A DNA stretch of 64,000 nucleotides from Streptomyces sp. XM4193 (GTDB taxonomy: Bacteria > Actinomycetota > Actinomycetes > Streptomycetales > Streptomycetaceae): contig NZ_JALLGK010000013.1 of NCBI RefSeq assembly GCF_023072595.1, forward strand, positions 1-64,000, in the 5' to 3' direction. Under the pieces are notes generated by a model that did no database searches, was not told where the DNA came from, and saw only the letters and a program-made list of their open reading frames with translations. The first letter of the stretch is position 1; every line of letters starts with the position of its first letter. This document shows positions 29,338 through 37,923 of the stretch, piece by piece. The position numbers and the translations under genes are program-made.

Positions 29338-29979
29338 ATGGGCAGTCCGTTGCGCGACGCGCCGCAGGAGTGGACGGTCACCTCGACCAGCACTCCGTTC
29401 ACCGGGGCCAAGACGGGCGTGGTCAGCGACGAGGTCGTGATGCCGGACGGCAGCACCGCCCGTCGCGACTACCAGACCCACCCCGGTTCGGTCGCGGTGC
29501 TGGCGGTGGACGACCGGGAGCGGGTGGTGGTGATCCGCCAGTACCGCCACCCGGTGCGGCACAAGCTGTGGGAGATCCCGGCCGGGCTGCTCGACGTCCC
29601 CGGCGAGAACCCGCGCCTGGCCGCGGTGCGCGAGCTCTACGAGGAGGCCCATCTGGAGGCCGCCCGGTGGCGCGTGCTGTGCGACATCTTCTCCAGCCCC
29701 GGCGGGACCGACGAGGCGGTGCGCGTCTTCCTGGCGACCGGGCTGACCCGGGCCTCGGGCGAGCGGTACGCCGTGAGCGAGGAGGAGGCCGACATGGAGC
29801 TGGACATGGTGCCGGTGGCCGACCTGGTGAGCGGTGTCCTCGCGGGCGAGCTGCAGAACAACGCGCTGGCGGTGGGCGTGCTCGGCTACGCGGCGGCGCG
29901 TGCGGGGGAGGGGCTGGAGTCCCTGCGCCCCGCCGACGCGCCCTGGCCGGCCCGCCCGTTCACCGGCCCGGGCGACTGA
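29338..29979 (+). CDS. Nudix hydrolase, ADP-ribose pyrophosphatase type
   Basis: This 213-residue Nudix protein has the box GLLDVPGENPRLAAVRELYE followed by EAH near residue 82; the E-x7-R-E-x2-E-E core is intact. The upstream VVVIRQYRHPVRHKLWEIPAG is typical of ADP-ribose pyrophosphatases, which hydrolyse ADP-ribose to AMP and ribose 5-phosphate. ATG starts 3 bases after the pyrG stop. The pyrG-Nudix pair is conserved in actinobacteria (Rv1699-Rv1700 in M. tuberculosis, from memory). Confidence 0.95.
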   Translation: MGSPLRDAPQEWTVTSTSTPFTGAKTGVVSDEVVMPDGSTARRDYQTHPGSVAVLAVDDRERVVVIRQYRHPVRHKLWEIPAGLLDVPGENPRLAAVRELYEEAHLEAARWRVLCDIFSSPGGTDEAVRVFLATGLTRASGERYAVSEEEADMELDMVPVADLVSGVLAGELQNNALAVGVLGYAAARAGEGLESLRPADAPWPARPFTGPGD

Positions 29980-30094
29980 ACGAGCCCGAGCGCGCACTCC
30001 CGCACGGCCCGCCCGGATCCCCGGTTGCGGGCCGTGCGGCGTACGAGCCCCCCGGCCCTCACCGGTGATCCACAAAAGTGCCGCGGCCAGGCCG

Positions 30095-30106
30095 TAGGCT
30101 CGCCCC
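30095..30106 (+). promoter_or_regulatory. Probable leaderless promoter (-10 TAGGCT)
   Basis: TAGGCT at 30095-30100 lies 6 bases before the GTG start at 30107, and no ribosome site precedes that start. This is the pattern expected of a leaderless actinobacterial mRNA. No clear -35 was found. Confidence 0.5.
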
Positions 30107-32164
30107 GTGACGGATCAGGCGGTGCGAAGCAGCGTCCCCGGGGCCGCTGCCACAGGCGAAGGTTGGCTCGGCCGGGAGCGGGAGCTCGAAGAGCTGCGGG
30201 CCGATGTCGAACGGGCCGGGCTCGACACCCTCGGCGGCAGGCCCGCTGCCCGCGCCCGGGTGCTGCTCATCGCGGGGCAGCCGGGGTCCGGGCGGACGGC
30301 GCTGGCGGAGGAGTTCGCCCGCCAGGTGAGCGAGGAGTACCCGGGCGGGGTCGTACGGGCCGCGCTCACCGAACCGGGCGGCTCGGTCGTACCGCTGGAG
30401 CGCGTCGCCAGACAACTGCTGGAAGGGCTCGGGGTTCCGGCGCCCGCGGGCACCGCGGAGGACGAACTGCTCCAGGCCGTGCGCGCGGCCGTGCACGAGC
30501 GCCGCGCACTGCTGCTCCTGGACGAGGTGGCCGCGGCCGAACAGCTGTTGGAGCTCGTGCCCGACCATCGGGGCGCGCTGGTGGTGGCCACCGCCGAGGG
30601 GCCGCTGACCGGCGTTCCCGATGTGCGGCCGTGCACCATCGGCGGGCTCGACCCGCGCTCGGCCGTGACGCTGCTCTCCCGCCGTGCGGGCAGCGAGATC
30701 CGGATCACCGTGGACCCGACCGCCGCCCGCCGGGTGGCCGAGCTGTGCGGGATGCAGCCGGCCGCGCTGATCCTCGTCGGCGGCTGGCTCGCCGCGCATC
30801 CCCAGGTCTCGGTGCTGGAGGCGGCCCGCGCGCTCGCCGTCCACCGTGACGAACCCCGCGCGCTGGTACGGGCGTTCCGGCTCGTGATGGACGCGCTGCC
30901 GAGGAACGCGGCCCGGCTGGCGCGGCTGCTGCCGCTGGCGCCGGCGGGTTTCGTGGACGCCCAACTGGTCTCCGGGCTGGCGGGCTGCTCGCTCGCCGCG
31001 GCCCGGGCCGCGCTGGAGGACTTCGCCCGGCTCGGGCTGCTGCGGCCCGTGGGCGCGGGCGCCCACACGTTGCCGGCCTGCCTCCACCCGTTGCTGCTGG
31101 AGGTCGCCGAGCGGGAGGAGCGCCCCGCGGATCTGACGCTCGCGCGGGCACGCATGTGGGAGCGCACCGTGCGGCAGCTGCGGGCGTGCTGGGCGATCAC
31201 CGAACCGCCGGGGTCCTCGGCGCGCACCGAGTTCGACGCGGAGCCGGCGGCGATCAGGTTCGTCTCCGAGGAGGCGGCCGAGCGCTGGCTGCGCTCCCGG
31301 CTCCCGGCGCTGATGGCGGCGGCCCGGGAGGCGGTGGCGGACGGCGAACTGGACACCCTCGCCCGGCGGTTGATCGCCGGACTGGCCCAGGCGCTGGCGG
31401 CCCACCGCAGCCCCGGGGAAGTGGAGCCCGACCAGTACCGGCTGCACGAACTCGTCCTGCGGGTGGCGGAGCGGCGGGAGTTGCACGCGGAGCGTTCGGC
31501 CGCCCTGCTCAACCTCGGCGACCTCGACGTGAGCGGCGGCCGTCCCGCGCAGGCGCTGCCCCGCTACCGCGCGGCGCTGGAGGCGGCCCGGCGGATCGCG
31601 GACGAGCCCGACCGGGACCGGGCCTCGATCCGTTCGATGACCTCCCTGGGCGGGACCTACGGCGAACTCGGCGACTGGGCTCGGGCCGCGGACTGGTACG
31701 GCAGGGCGCTGGTCCTCGTGCAGACCGGCGGCGACATCGCGGCCGGCACCGCGCTGCAGGCCCGTATCGGCGCGGTGCAGATGTGCGCCGGGCAGTGGAC
31801 GGAGGCGCTGGCGGCCTGGCGCGCCGCGGCGTCCGGCCACCGCAGGCTGCGCGACGCGGGTGCCTGCGCCCACGCGTTGAGCGAGGTCGCCCGTGCCCAG
31901 GAGTACGCCGGCCGCCCGTACGAGGCGCTCCGTACCTGTCAGGAAGCGCTCAAATGGGCCGAGCAGGCGGGCGATCGGCGGATGCGTGCCGCGCTCCATC
32001 TGCGACTCGCGGACACCCTGGACCGGTTGGGCGAGCACGGGACGGCGCAGGAACACCGGGCGTCGGCCGAGCCGCTGACGGCAGCCGACCGACCGGTGGA
32101 GGGCTCCGATTCCGCGGCCGGGGCGGGGGATTCACCTGCGGTGGAGAGCCAGTCAATGGGCTGA
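30107..32164 (+). CDS. P-loop ATPase with TPR repeats (AAA_16/NB-ARC-like)
   Basis: This 685-residue protein resembles the ATPase and repeat parts of SARP/LAL regulators without any DNA-binding domain. WLGRERELEELRADVERAG near residue 20 opens an AAA-type domain. Walker A is IAGQPGSGRTALAEEFA near 60 and the Walker B-like ALLLLDEVAAAEQ near 137. From about 460 there are several TPR units, with segments such as LNLGDLDVSGGRPAQALPRY and RAADWYGRALVLVQTGG. It is probably a signalling or scaffold STAND-type protein; the ligand is unknown. It is encoded alone between the Nudix and ald genes. Confidence 0.9.
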   Translation: MTDQAVRSSVPGAAATGEGWLGRERELEELRADVERAGLDTLGGRPAARARVLLIAGQPGSGRTALAEEFARQVSEEYPGGVVRAALTEPGGSVVPLERVARQLLEGLGVPAPAGTAEDELLQAVRAAVHERRALLLLDEVAAAEQLLELVPDHRGALVVATAEGPLTGVPDVRPCTIGGLDPRSAVTLLSRRAGSEIRITVDPTAARRVAELCGMQPAALILVGGWLAAHPQVSVLEAARALAVHRDEPRALVRAFRLVMDALPRNAARLARLLPLAPAGFVDAQLVSGLAGCSLAAARAALEDFARLGLLRPVGAGAHTLPACLHPLLLEVAEREERPADLTLARARMWERTVRQLRACWAITEPPGSSARTEFDAEPAAIRFVSEEAAERWLRSRLPALMAAAREAVADGELDTLARRLIAGLAQALAAHRSPGEVEPDQYRLHELVLRVAERRELHAERSAALLNLGDLDVSGGRPAQALPRYRAALEAARRIADEPDRDRASIRSMTSLGGTYGELGDWARAADWYGRALVLVQTGGDIAAGTALQARIGAVQMCAGQWTEALAAWRAAASGHRRLRDAGACAHALSEVARAQEYAGRPYEALRTCQEALKWAEQAGDRRMRAALHLRLADTLDRLGEHGTAQEHRASAEPLTAADRPVEGSDSAAGAGDSPAVESQSMG

Positions 32165-32399
32165 CCTGTGAAAGCCAAGGGAAGCTTCAAGAATCTAAGC
32201 GATTGCAAGGCTAGACACGAGGAGATCCTTCATTAGACTGGCTTAGTCGAGGCGGTACTGGCTACTCCCGGCTTTATCTCTTCTGTGCCGATGTGTACTG
32301 ATGAGTACGGAGTTGCTCCGGTGCCGGCGTGTTCACCTCAGGTGCGAGGCCCCCAGTCGCCCGGCGCGACCGACGCCCCTCAGTACCCAGAACAGGACC

Positions 32400-33524
32400 G
32401 TGATCGACGTGAAGGTGGGCATCCCCCGCGAGGTCAAGAACAACGAGTTCCGCGTGGCCATCACCCCGGCCGGCGTGAACGAGCTCGTTCGCAACGGCCA
32501 CCAGGTCGTCGTCGAGCGAGAGGCCGGTCTCGGGTCCTCCATCCCGGACGCGGAGTACATCGCCGCCGGTGCCGCCGTCCTGGACACCGCCGACGAGGTC
32601 TGGGCCGCCGCCGACCTGCTGCTGAAGGTCAAGGAGCCCATCGCCGAGGAGTACCACCGGCTGCGCAAGGACCAGATCCTCTTCACCTACCTCCACCTCG
32701 CCGCCTCCCGCGAGTGCACCGACGCGCTGCTCGCCTCGGGCACCACGGCCATCGCCTACGAGACGGTCGAGACGGCCGGCCGCGCGCTGCCGCTGCTGGC
32801 GCCGATGTCGGAGGTGGCCGGTCGTATCGCTCCGCAGGTGGGCGCGTACCACCTGATGCGCTCGGCCGGCGGCCGCGGTGTGCTCCCCGGTGGAGTGCCC
32901 GGAGTGCACGCGGGTCGCGCCGTGGTGATCGGCGGCGGCGTCTCCGGCTGGAACGCCACCCAGATCGCCGTCGGCATGGGCTTCCACGTGACCCTGCTGG
33001 ACAAGGACATCAACAAGCTCCGCGAGGCCGACCGGATCTTCGGCACCAAGGTCCGTGCGATCTCCTCCAACGCGCTCGTGCTGGAACAGGCCGTGCTCGA
33101 GGCGGACCTGGTCATCGGCGCGGTCCTCGTCCCCGGGGCGAAGGCGCCGAAGCTGGTGACCAACGAGCTGGTCTCCCGGATGAAGTCGGGCAGCGTCCTC
33201 GTCGACATCGCGATCGACCAGGGCGGCTGCTTCGAGGACTCGCGGCCCACCACGCACGCCGAGCCCACCTTCCGGGTGCACGACTCGGTCTTCTACTGCG
33301 TGGCGAACATGCCCGGCGCGGTGCCCAACACCTCCACCCATGCACTCACCAACGCGACGCTCCCGTACATCGTCGAGCTCGCCAACCGCGGCTGGGTCGA
33401 GGCGCTGCGCAGGGACAGCGCCCTCGGGCTCGGCCTCAACACCCATGACGGCAAGGTGGTCTACGGCCCCGTCGCCGAGGCGCACGGGCTGGAGAGCGTC
33501 GAACTGGCGTCCCTGCTGGGCTGA
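32400..33524 (+). CDS. ald: Alanine dehydrogenase
   Basis: This NAD-dependent L-alanine dehydrogenase makes pyruvate and ammonium from alanine, or the reverse. It has 374 residues from GTG at 32400; GTG at 32409 would give 371 residues, the usual family length, with VGIPREVKNNEFRVAITPAG at the N-terminus. The NAD-binding VIGGGVSGWNATQIAVGMG is near residue 178 and the active-site region VDIAIDQGGCFEDSRPTTH near 270. No strong ribosome site distinguishes the two starts. It has its own upstream region of 235 bases. Confidence 0.96.
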   Translation: MIDVKVGIPREVKNNEFRVAITPAGVNELVRNGHQVVVEREAGLGSSIPDAEYIAAGAAVLDTADEVWAAADLLLKVKEPIAEEYHRLRKDQILFTYLHLAASRECTDALLASGTTAIAYETVETAGRALPLLAPMSEVAGRIAPQVGAYHLMRSAGGRGVLPGGVPGVHAGRAVVIGGGVSGWNATQIAVGMGFHVTLLDKDINKLREADRIFGTKVRAISSNALVLEQAVLEADLVIGAVLVPGAKAPKLVTNELVSRMKSGSVLVDIAIDQGGCFEDSRPTTHAEPTFRVHDSVFYCVANMPGAVPNTSTHALTNATLPYIVELANRGWVEALRRDSALGLGLNTHDGKVVYGPVAEAHGLESVELASLLG

Positions 33525-33665
33525 TTGCCGTACTCGGGCCGGCCGGTCCGGTGCGAGCCGGCCGGTCCGACGCCGTCGACCCGAAGCGCGTGTGTCCGGA
33601 CGGGGATGAACCCGCTTCGGCGGTGACACGGCTTCACACGGCCGGGGTGTCGACAAAGCTCCGAA

Positions 33666-33686
33666 CTCGAATCGTCGACATTCGAG
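33666..33686. promoter_or_regulatory. Inverted repeat, possible operator
   Basis: CTCGAAT and ATTCGAG form perfect 7-base arms around a 7-base spacer CGTCGAC. The arrangement resembles a repressor site. It is about 140 bases after ald and 380 bases before parA, so its target is unclear. Confidence 0.45.
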
Positions 33687-33961
33687 AGGCGTGCGACGTC
33701 AACTTCGCGTAGGTGTCGCGTACTTCGAAAGTGGGATCCCTCTCGGTCCGACCGGAGTCCGTGAAGTGTCGCCGGTGTGCCCCGACTTGACGGGGCGCAC
33801 CGGCGACATCTGTGTGAGGTGCGATTTCCGGACTCAACTCGCCGCGAACATCACAGTTTTACCGATTCGCCCCGCGCGACCGGCGCTTCGAGGGACTCTG
33901 TGCGCCCTTGACAAGTGTGTGTTCACTCACTGACGGATCGCGTCGTGTCCGGTGGATTGTG

Positions 33962-33991
33962 TTGCTGCGAACGGCCGACACGCCATAGAGT
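33962..33991 (+). promoter_or_regulatory. Candidate parA promoter
   Basis: TTGCTG (33962-33967) and TAGAGT (33986-33991) are separated by 18 bases, a fair match to the main vegetative promoter type, 75 bases before the parA start. Predicted by eye only. Confidence 0.45.
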
Positions 33992-34065
33992 CGCAGACCG
34001 TCGGCATGGTGCCACGCTGACCTTGTCGATAAGGATCCTGGTCACCCAAGGAGGCGAAACGGCTT

Positions 34066-35262
34066 GTGAATGAGTCGACATTTTCTCCCGGGGGAGAACG
34101 ACCAGGGGCACTCGCGCCGGGCCAGGGGTCCGTGGGGACCGCAGACGTCGGCTCCGTCGCTGTACACACCCACCCCGCCCCTCAGGACCCATTGAGCATG
34201 ACTGTCCATCACAACACCCAGCAGGGCGCCAACGCGCACGACGGCGCCGCCATCGGTGAACACCCGGGGGGATCGGCTCAGTTGTCCGATACCGGAGACA
34301 CGCACAGCAGGGACCACGCAGGGATGCCCGACGCCCAGTTCTACGACCCGGACGCGGAGTTCGAGCCCGACCCGGAGTACGCGGCCACGCTCGCGCCCGA
34401 CGCCGCGCGTCAGCGGCGCGAGCGCATCGGCCCGACCGGACGCCCGCTCCCGTACTTCCCGATCCCCGGACCGGTGTCCGAGCACGGGCCGGCCAAGGTC
34501 ATCGCGATGTGCAACCAGAAGGGCGGGGTCGGCAAGACGACCTCGACCATCAACCTGGGTGCCGCGCTCGCCGAGTACGGCCGCCGCGTACTGCTCGTCG
34601 ACTTCGACCCGCAGGGCGCGCTGTCGGTGGGTCTGGGCGTCAACCCCATGGAGTTGGACCTCACCGTCTACAACCTGCTCATGGAGCGGGGCATGACGCC
34701 CGACGAGGTGCTGCTCAAGACGGCGGTCGCGGGGATGGACCTGCTGCCGAGCAACATCGACCTCTCCGCCGCCGAGGTCCAGCTGGTCAGCGAAGTGGCC
34801 CGGGAGTCCTCGCTGCAGCGTGCGCTCGCGCCGCTGATGTCCGAGTACGACTTCATCGTCATCGACTGCCAGCCCTCGCTCGGCCTGCTGACGGTCAACG
34901 CCCTGACCGCCGCGCACAAGGTGATCGTCCCGCTGGAGTGCGAGTTCTTCGCGCTCCGCGGTGTCGCGCTGCTCACCGAGACCATCGAGAAGGTGCAGGA
35001 GCGGCTCAACCCGGCCCTCAACCTCGACGGCATCCTCGCCACGATGTACGACTCGCGCACGGTGCACAGCAGAGAGGTGCTGGCACGGGTGGTCGAGGCG
35101 TTCGACGACAGCGTCTACCACACCGTGATCGGCCGCACCGTGCGCTTCCCCGAGACCACGGTCGCGGGCGAGCCCATCACCACGTACGCCTCCAACTCCG
35201 TCGGCGCCGCCGCATATCGCCAGTTGGCCAGGGAGGTGCTCGCCCGGTGCCACGCCGAGTGA
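34066..35262 (+). CDS. ParA-family chromosome/cargo-positioning ATPase
   Basis: This 398-residue protein has about 140 N-terminal disordered residues followed by a ParA/Soj ATPase. The deviant Walker A NQKGGVGKTTSTINLG begins near residue 150 and the switch motif LLVDFDPQGALSVGLG near 178, followed by FIVIDCQPSLGLLTVNAL. GTG start with AAGGAGG 10 bases upstream. It is not the oriC-linked parA-parB pair: no parB follows, but a small putative ribbon-helix-helix gene overlaps its end, then scpA and scpB. The same parA-scpA-scpB order occurs in mycobacteria (Rv1708-1710, from memory). The cargo is unknown. Confidence 0.93.
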   Translation: MNESTFSPGGERPGALAPGQGSVGTADVGSVAVHTHPAPQDPLSMTVHHNTQQGANAHDGAAIGEHPGGSAQLSDTGDTHSRDHAGMPDAQFYDPDAEFEPDPEYAATLAPDAARQRRERIGPTGRPLPYFPIPGPVSEHGPAKVIAMCNQKGGVGKTTSTINLGAALAEYGRRVLLVDFDPQGALSVGLGVNPMELDLTVYNLLMERGMTPDEVLLKTAVAGMDLLPSNIDLSAAEVQLVSEVARESSLQRALAPLMSEYDFIVIDCQPSLGLLTVNALTAAHKVIVPLECEFFALRGVALLTETIEKVQERLNPALNLDGILATMYDSRTVHSREVLARVVEAFDDSVYHTVIGRTVRFPETTVAGEPITTYASNSVGAAAYRQLAREVLARCHAE

Positions 35263-35801
35263 GCCTCCCGGCGGCCGACGAGCTGTTCCGCAACACCGGA
35301 GGACCGGGCGTACAGCCGTCCGCGCCGTCGAGCGGCGAGGACAACGCCCGTGCCAGGGCGGCCTCCAGAGTGCCCGCGCCGGGCGGCGACTCCGAGCCCA
35401 CCGAGCACGCCACCGCCGAGGACCAGAGCGAGGAGGCCGAGCAGTCGCGCCGCGGTACCGCCCGTACGCCCCGGCAGACGCGTTCGGCCGCGGGCGGCGA
35501 GAGCCGCACCGCCCGGCAGGGCAGCGCCACCGGCTCCGGCGGCGGTACGGACAGCGCCGGCCGCCGCCCCCGTGCGGCACGCAGGCCCAGCGGCCGCGAG
35601 CGACACGACGAGAAGATCACCGTCTATGTCTCCGCCGAAGAGCTGATGGACCTGGAGCACGCACGACTCGTACTGCGCGGCGAGTACGGACTCGCGGTGG
35701 ACCGCGGGCGGATAGTGCGCGAGGCGGTGGCCGTGGTGCTGGCCGACCTGGAGTCGCGCGGCGACGCCAGCATCCTGGTGCGCCGGCTGCGCGGTCGCTG
35801 A
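35247..35801 (+). CDS. Putative ribbon-helix-helix partner of ParA
   Basis: This 184-residue protein starts at a GTG inside the end of parA (16-base overlap, GGGAGG 10 bases upstream). Residues 1-115 are disordered and charged. The C-terminal 65 residues, KITVYVSAEELMDLEHARL followed by GRIVREAVAVVLADLESRG, have the strand-helix-helix pattern of CopG/ParG-type DNA-binding proteins. ParA proteins of plasmids often pair with such small centromere binders, so a ParA-ParG-like module is a reasonable inference. Direct evidence is only overlap and fold pattern. GTG at 35259 is an alternative start. Confidence 0.8.
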   Translation: MPRRVSLPAADELFRNTGGPGVQPSAPSSGEDNARARAASRVPAPGGDSEPTEHATAEDQSEEAEQSRRGTARTPRQTRSAAGGESRTARQGSATGSGGGTDSAGRRPRAARRPSGRERHDEKITVYVSAEELMDLEHARLVLRGEYGLAVDRGRIVREAVAVVLADLESRGDASILVRRLRGR

Positions 35802-35915
35802 CCGCGATCCGCACACCACGAGCGGTGGGGCCGGTTGATGCCTGCGCCGACGGGCCGCTGCGCCGCGTCCCCGCCCCGGCCGGGCGGCGGAGTCCGGCGC
35901 GGTAATGTGCCAGCG

Positions 35916-37160
35916 ATGACCGTGCCCGAGGAGCCCGCCGACCGCGTACGCCCCACCCGCCGCCTGCTTGGGCGCGGCCCGCAGGAGGCGTACGGCGGCG
36001 AGGCGTCCGAGGGCGGGGAGCGCGGCGGCCGGGCGCTCGAACAGCCCGCGCACGAGCCCTCGGAGGACCGCACGGCGGACGAGGACTTCGGGCCCCCTCC
36101 GCCCAACGCACCTGCTCCTCCCGCGATTTCGCCCACCGAGACCTCCGGGGAGCCCGACCCCGTCCAGCTCCCCGACGCGCCCGCCGTCCCGCCGGCCACA
36201 CCAGACGCACCTGTCGCGCCCGACGCGCCTGCCGGGGCGACACCGACGGCGGCTCCCGCGGGCTCCGCCGCGTACACCGCGCCCGCGTACACCGCGCCCC
36301 CGGACGCCGAAGCGGCGGCGGACGACGGCCGGTTCAAGGTGGTGCTGGAGAACTTCGAGGGCCCTTTCGATCTCCTGCTGCAGCTCATCGCCAAACACAA
36401 GATGGACGTCACCGAGGTCGCGCTCTCCCGGGTGACCGACGAGTTCATGGCGCATCTGCGGGCGATGGGACCGGACTGGGATCTGGACCAGACCACCGAG
36501 TTCCTGGTGGTGGCGGCGACTCTGCTGGATCTGAAGGCGGCCCGGCTGCTGCCGGCCGCCGAGATCGAGGACGAGGCGGACCTCGCGCTGCTGGAGGCGC
36601 GCGATCTGCTGTTCGCCCGGCTGCTCCAGTACCGCGCGTACAAGGAGATCGTGGAGATCCTCTCCGAGCGGATGGCCGCCGAGGCGCGTCGCCACCCGCG
36701 GACGGTCGGCCTGGAACCGCACCACGCGGAGCTGCTGCCCGAGGTGGTCATCCGGCTGGGGCCGGAGGGTTTCGCCGCGCTCGCGGTGAAGGCGATGCAG
36801 CCCAGACCACGGCCCGAGGTGTACGTCGACCACATCCACGCGCCGCTGGTCAGCGTGCGCGAGCAGGCCGAGCTGATGGTCGAACGTCTCCGCGCGGGCG
36901 GGGAGTTGAGCTTCGCCGAGCTGACCGAGGACGTCGAGGACACCCTCACCGTGGTCGCCCGCTTCCTGGCGCTGTTGGAGCTCTACCGCGAACGCGCGGT
37001 GGCTCTCGACCAGCCGGAGGCGCTGGGGGCGCTCATGGTGCGCTGGAGCGGCGAAGGCAGTCAACGGCCCGTCGTGAGCGACGAGTTCGACCAGGAGACG
37101 AGGCCGCAGTCGGACGCTCCGGCCGCGGTCGGCACACAGGACCGGGGCACACACGTATGA
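35916..37160 (+). CDS. scpA: Condensin subunit ScpA (segregation and condensation protein A)
   Basis: This kleisin subunit of the SMC-ScpAB condensin folds the chromosome and bridges SMC heads. It is 414 residues from ATG at 35916. The first 140 are disordered and Pro/Ala-rich, unusually long for the family. The kleisin core starts FKVVLENFEGPFDLLLQLI near residue 140, with KHKMDVTEVALSRVTDEFM next and a C-terminal winged-helix (LSFAELTEDVEDTLTVVARF) near 330. ScpB follows after 10 bases. Confidence 0.95.
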   Translation: MTVPEEPADRVRPTRRLLGRGPQEAYGGEASEGGERGGRALEQPAHEPSEDRTADEDFGPPPPNAPAPPAISPTETSGEPDPVQLPDAPAVPPATPDAPVAPDAPAGATPTAAPAGSAAYTAPAYTAPPDAEAAADDGRFKVVLENFEGPFDLLLQLIAKHKMDVTEVALSRVTDEFMAHLRAMGPDWDLDQTTEFLVVAATLLDLKAARLLPAAEIEDEADLALLEARDLLFARLLQYRAYKEIVEILSERMAAEARRHPRTVGLEPHHAELLPEVVIRLGPEGFAALAVKAMQPRPRPEVYVDHIHAPLVSVREQAELMVERLRAGGELSFAELTEDVEDTLTVVARFLALLELYRERAVALDQPEALGALMVRWSGEGSQRPVVSDEFDQETRPQSDAPAAVGTQDRGTHV

Positions 37161-37170
37161 GGGCGCAACC

Positions 37171-37896
37171 ATGACCGAGCACAGCAGCGCGGACCCCGTC
37201 GGCCGCGTCGACACGTACCGCGCGACCGGTGTCGCGGACCCGGCTGCGCTGCCCGAGCAGCAGTCCGGCCCGCCGGCGGGGGAGAGCGCCGTCGCGGAGC
37301 TGGATCTGCGCCCGGCGCTGGAGGCCGTGCTGATGGTGGTCGACGAGCCGGCGAGCGAGGAGCTGCTGGCCAGGGTGTTGCAGCGGTCGCGGCGGGCGGT
37401 CAGCGGTGCGCTTCGGGAGCTCGCCGAGGAGTACACCGCCCAGGGCCGGGGCTTCGAGCTGCGCGAGGTCGCCGGCGGATGGCGCTTCTACAGCCGCGCC
37501 GCGTACGCGGACGCGGTGGAGGGGTTCGTCCTGGACGGTCAGCACGCCCGTCTCACCCAGGCCGCGCTGGAGACGCTGGCGGTGGTCGCCTACCGTCAGC
37601 CCGTCAGTCGTTCCCGGGTCTCCGCGGTCCGCGGGGTGAACTGCGACGGCGTGATGCGTACCCTTCTACAGCGCGGGCTGGTGGCCGAGGCGGGCACCGA
37701 ACCCGAAACAGGTGCGATCCTGTATGTGACGACGCACTACTTCCTGGAGCGAATGGGCCTGCGCGGCCTGGACGAGCTGCCGGACCTTGCCCCCTTCCTC
37801 CCGGAGGCGGAGGCGGTCGAGGGCGAGAGTCAGGAAGGTGTGCCGTCGTTCGACGTAGACGACGACAGCGACGAGCCGACGCGGCCCGCCGGCTGA
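37171..37896 (+). CDS. scpB: Condensin subunit ScpB
   Basis: This 241-residue partner of ScpA has tandem winged-helix domains. Visible segments are LRPALEAVLMVVDEPASEEL near residue 47, ELREVAGGWRFYSRAAYADA near 97, and the conserved AALETLAVVAYRQPVSRSRV near 131 followed by RGVNCDGVMRTLLQRGLV. It lies 10 bases after scpA and 27 before the pseudouridine synthase gene, in the usual operon order. Confidence 0.96.
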   Translation: MTEHSSADPVGRVDTYRATGVADPAALPEQQSGPPAGESAVAELDLRPALEAVLMVVDEPASEELLARVLQRSRRAVSGALRELAEEYTAQGRGFELREVAGGWRFYSRAAYADAVEGFVLDGQHARLTQAALETLAVVAYRQPVSRSRVSAVRGVNCDGVMRTLLQRGLVAEAGTEPETGAILYVTTHYFLERMGLRGLDELPDLAPFLPEAEAVEGESQEGVPSFDVDDDSDEPTRPAG

Positions 37897-37923
37897 GCCC
37901 CGACAGTTAAGACGGAAGACGTA

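Larger units (their letters stand above)
33525..34065. other. Gene-free region between ald and parA
   Basis: This 541-base stretch is somewhat less GC-rich than its neighbours. It holds an inverted repeat (33666-33686), a possible TTGACA element at 33908-33913 and a better -35/-10 pair (33962-33991) upstream of parA. No gene is apparent. Confidence 0.6.

Noticed and set aside
33838..33930. TTGACA at 33908 as the main parA promoter
   Set aside because: No acceptable -10 lies 16-19 bases downstream; the pair at 33962-33991 is better.
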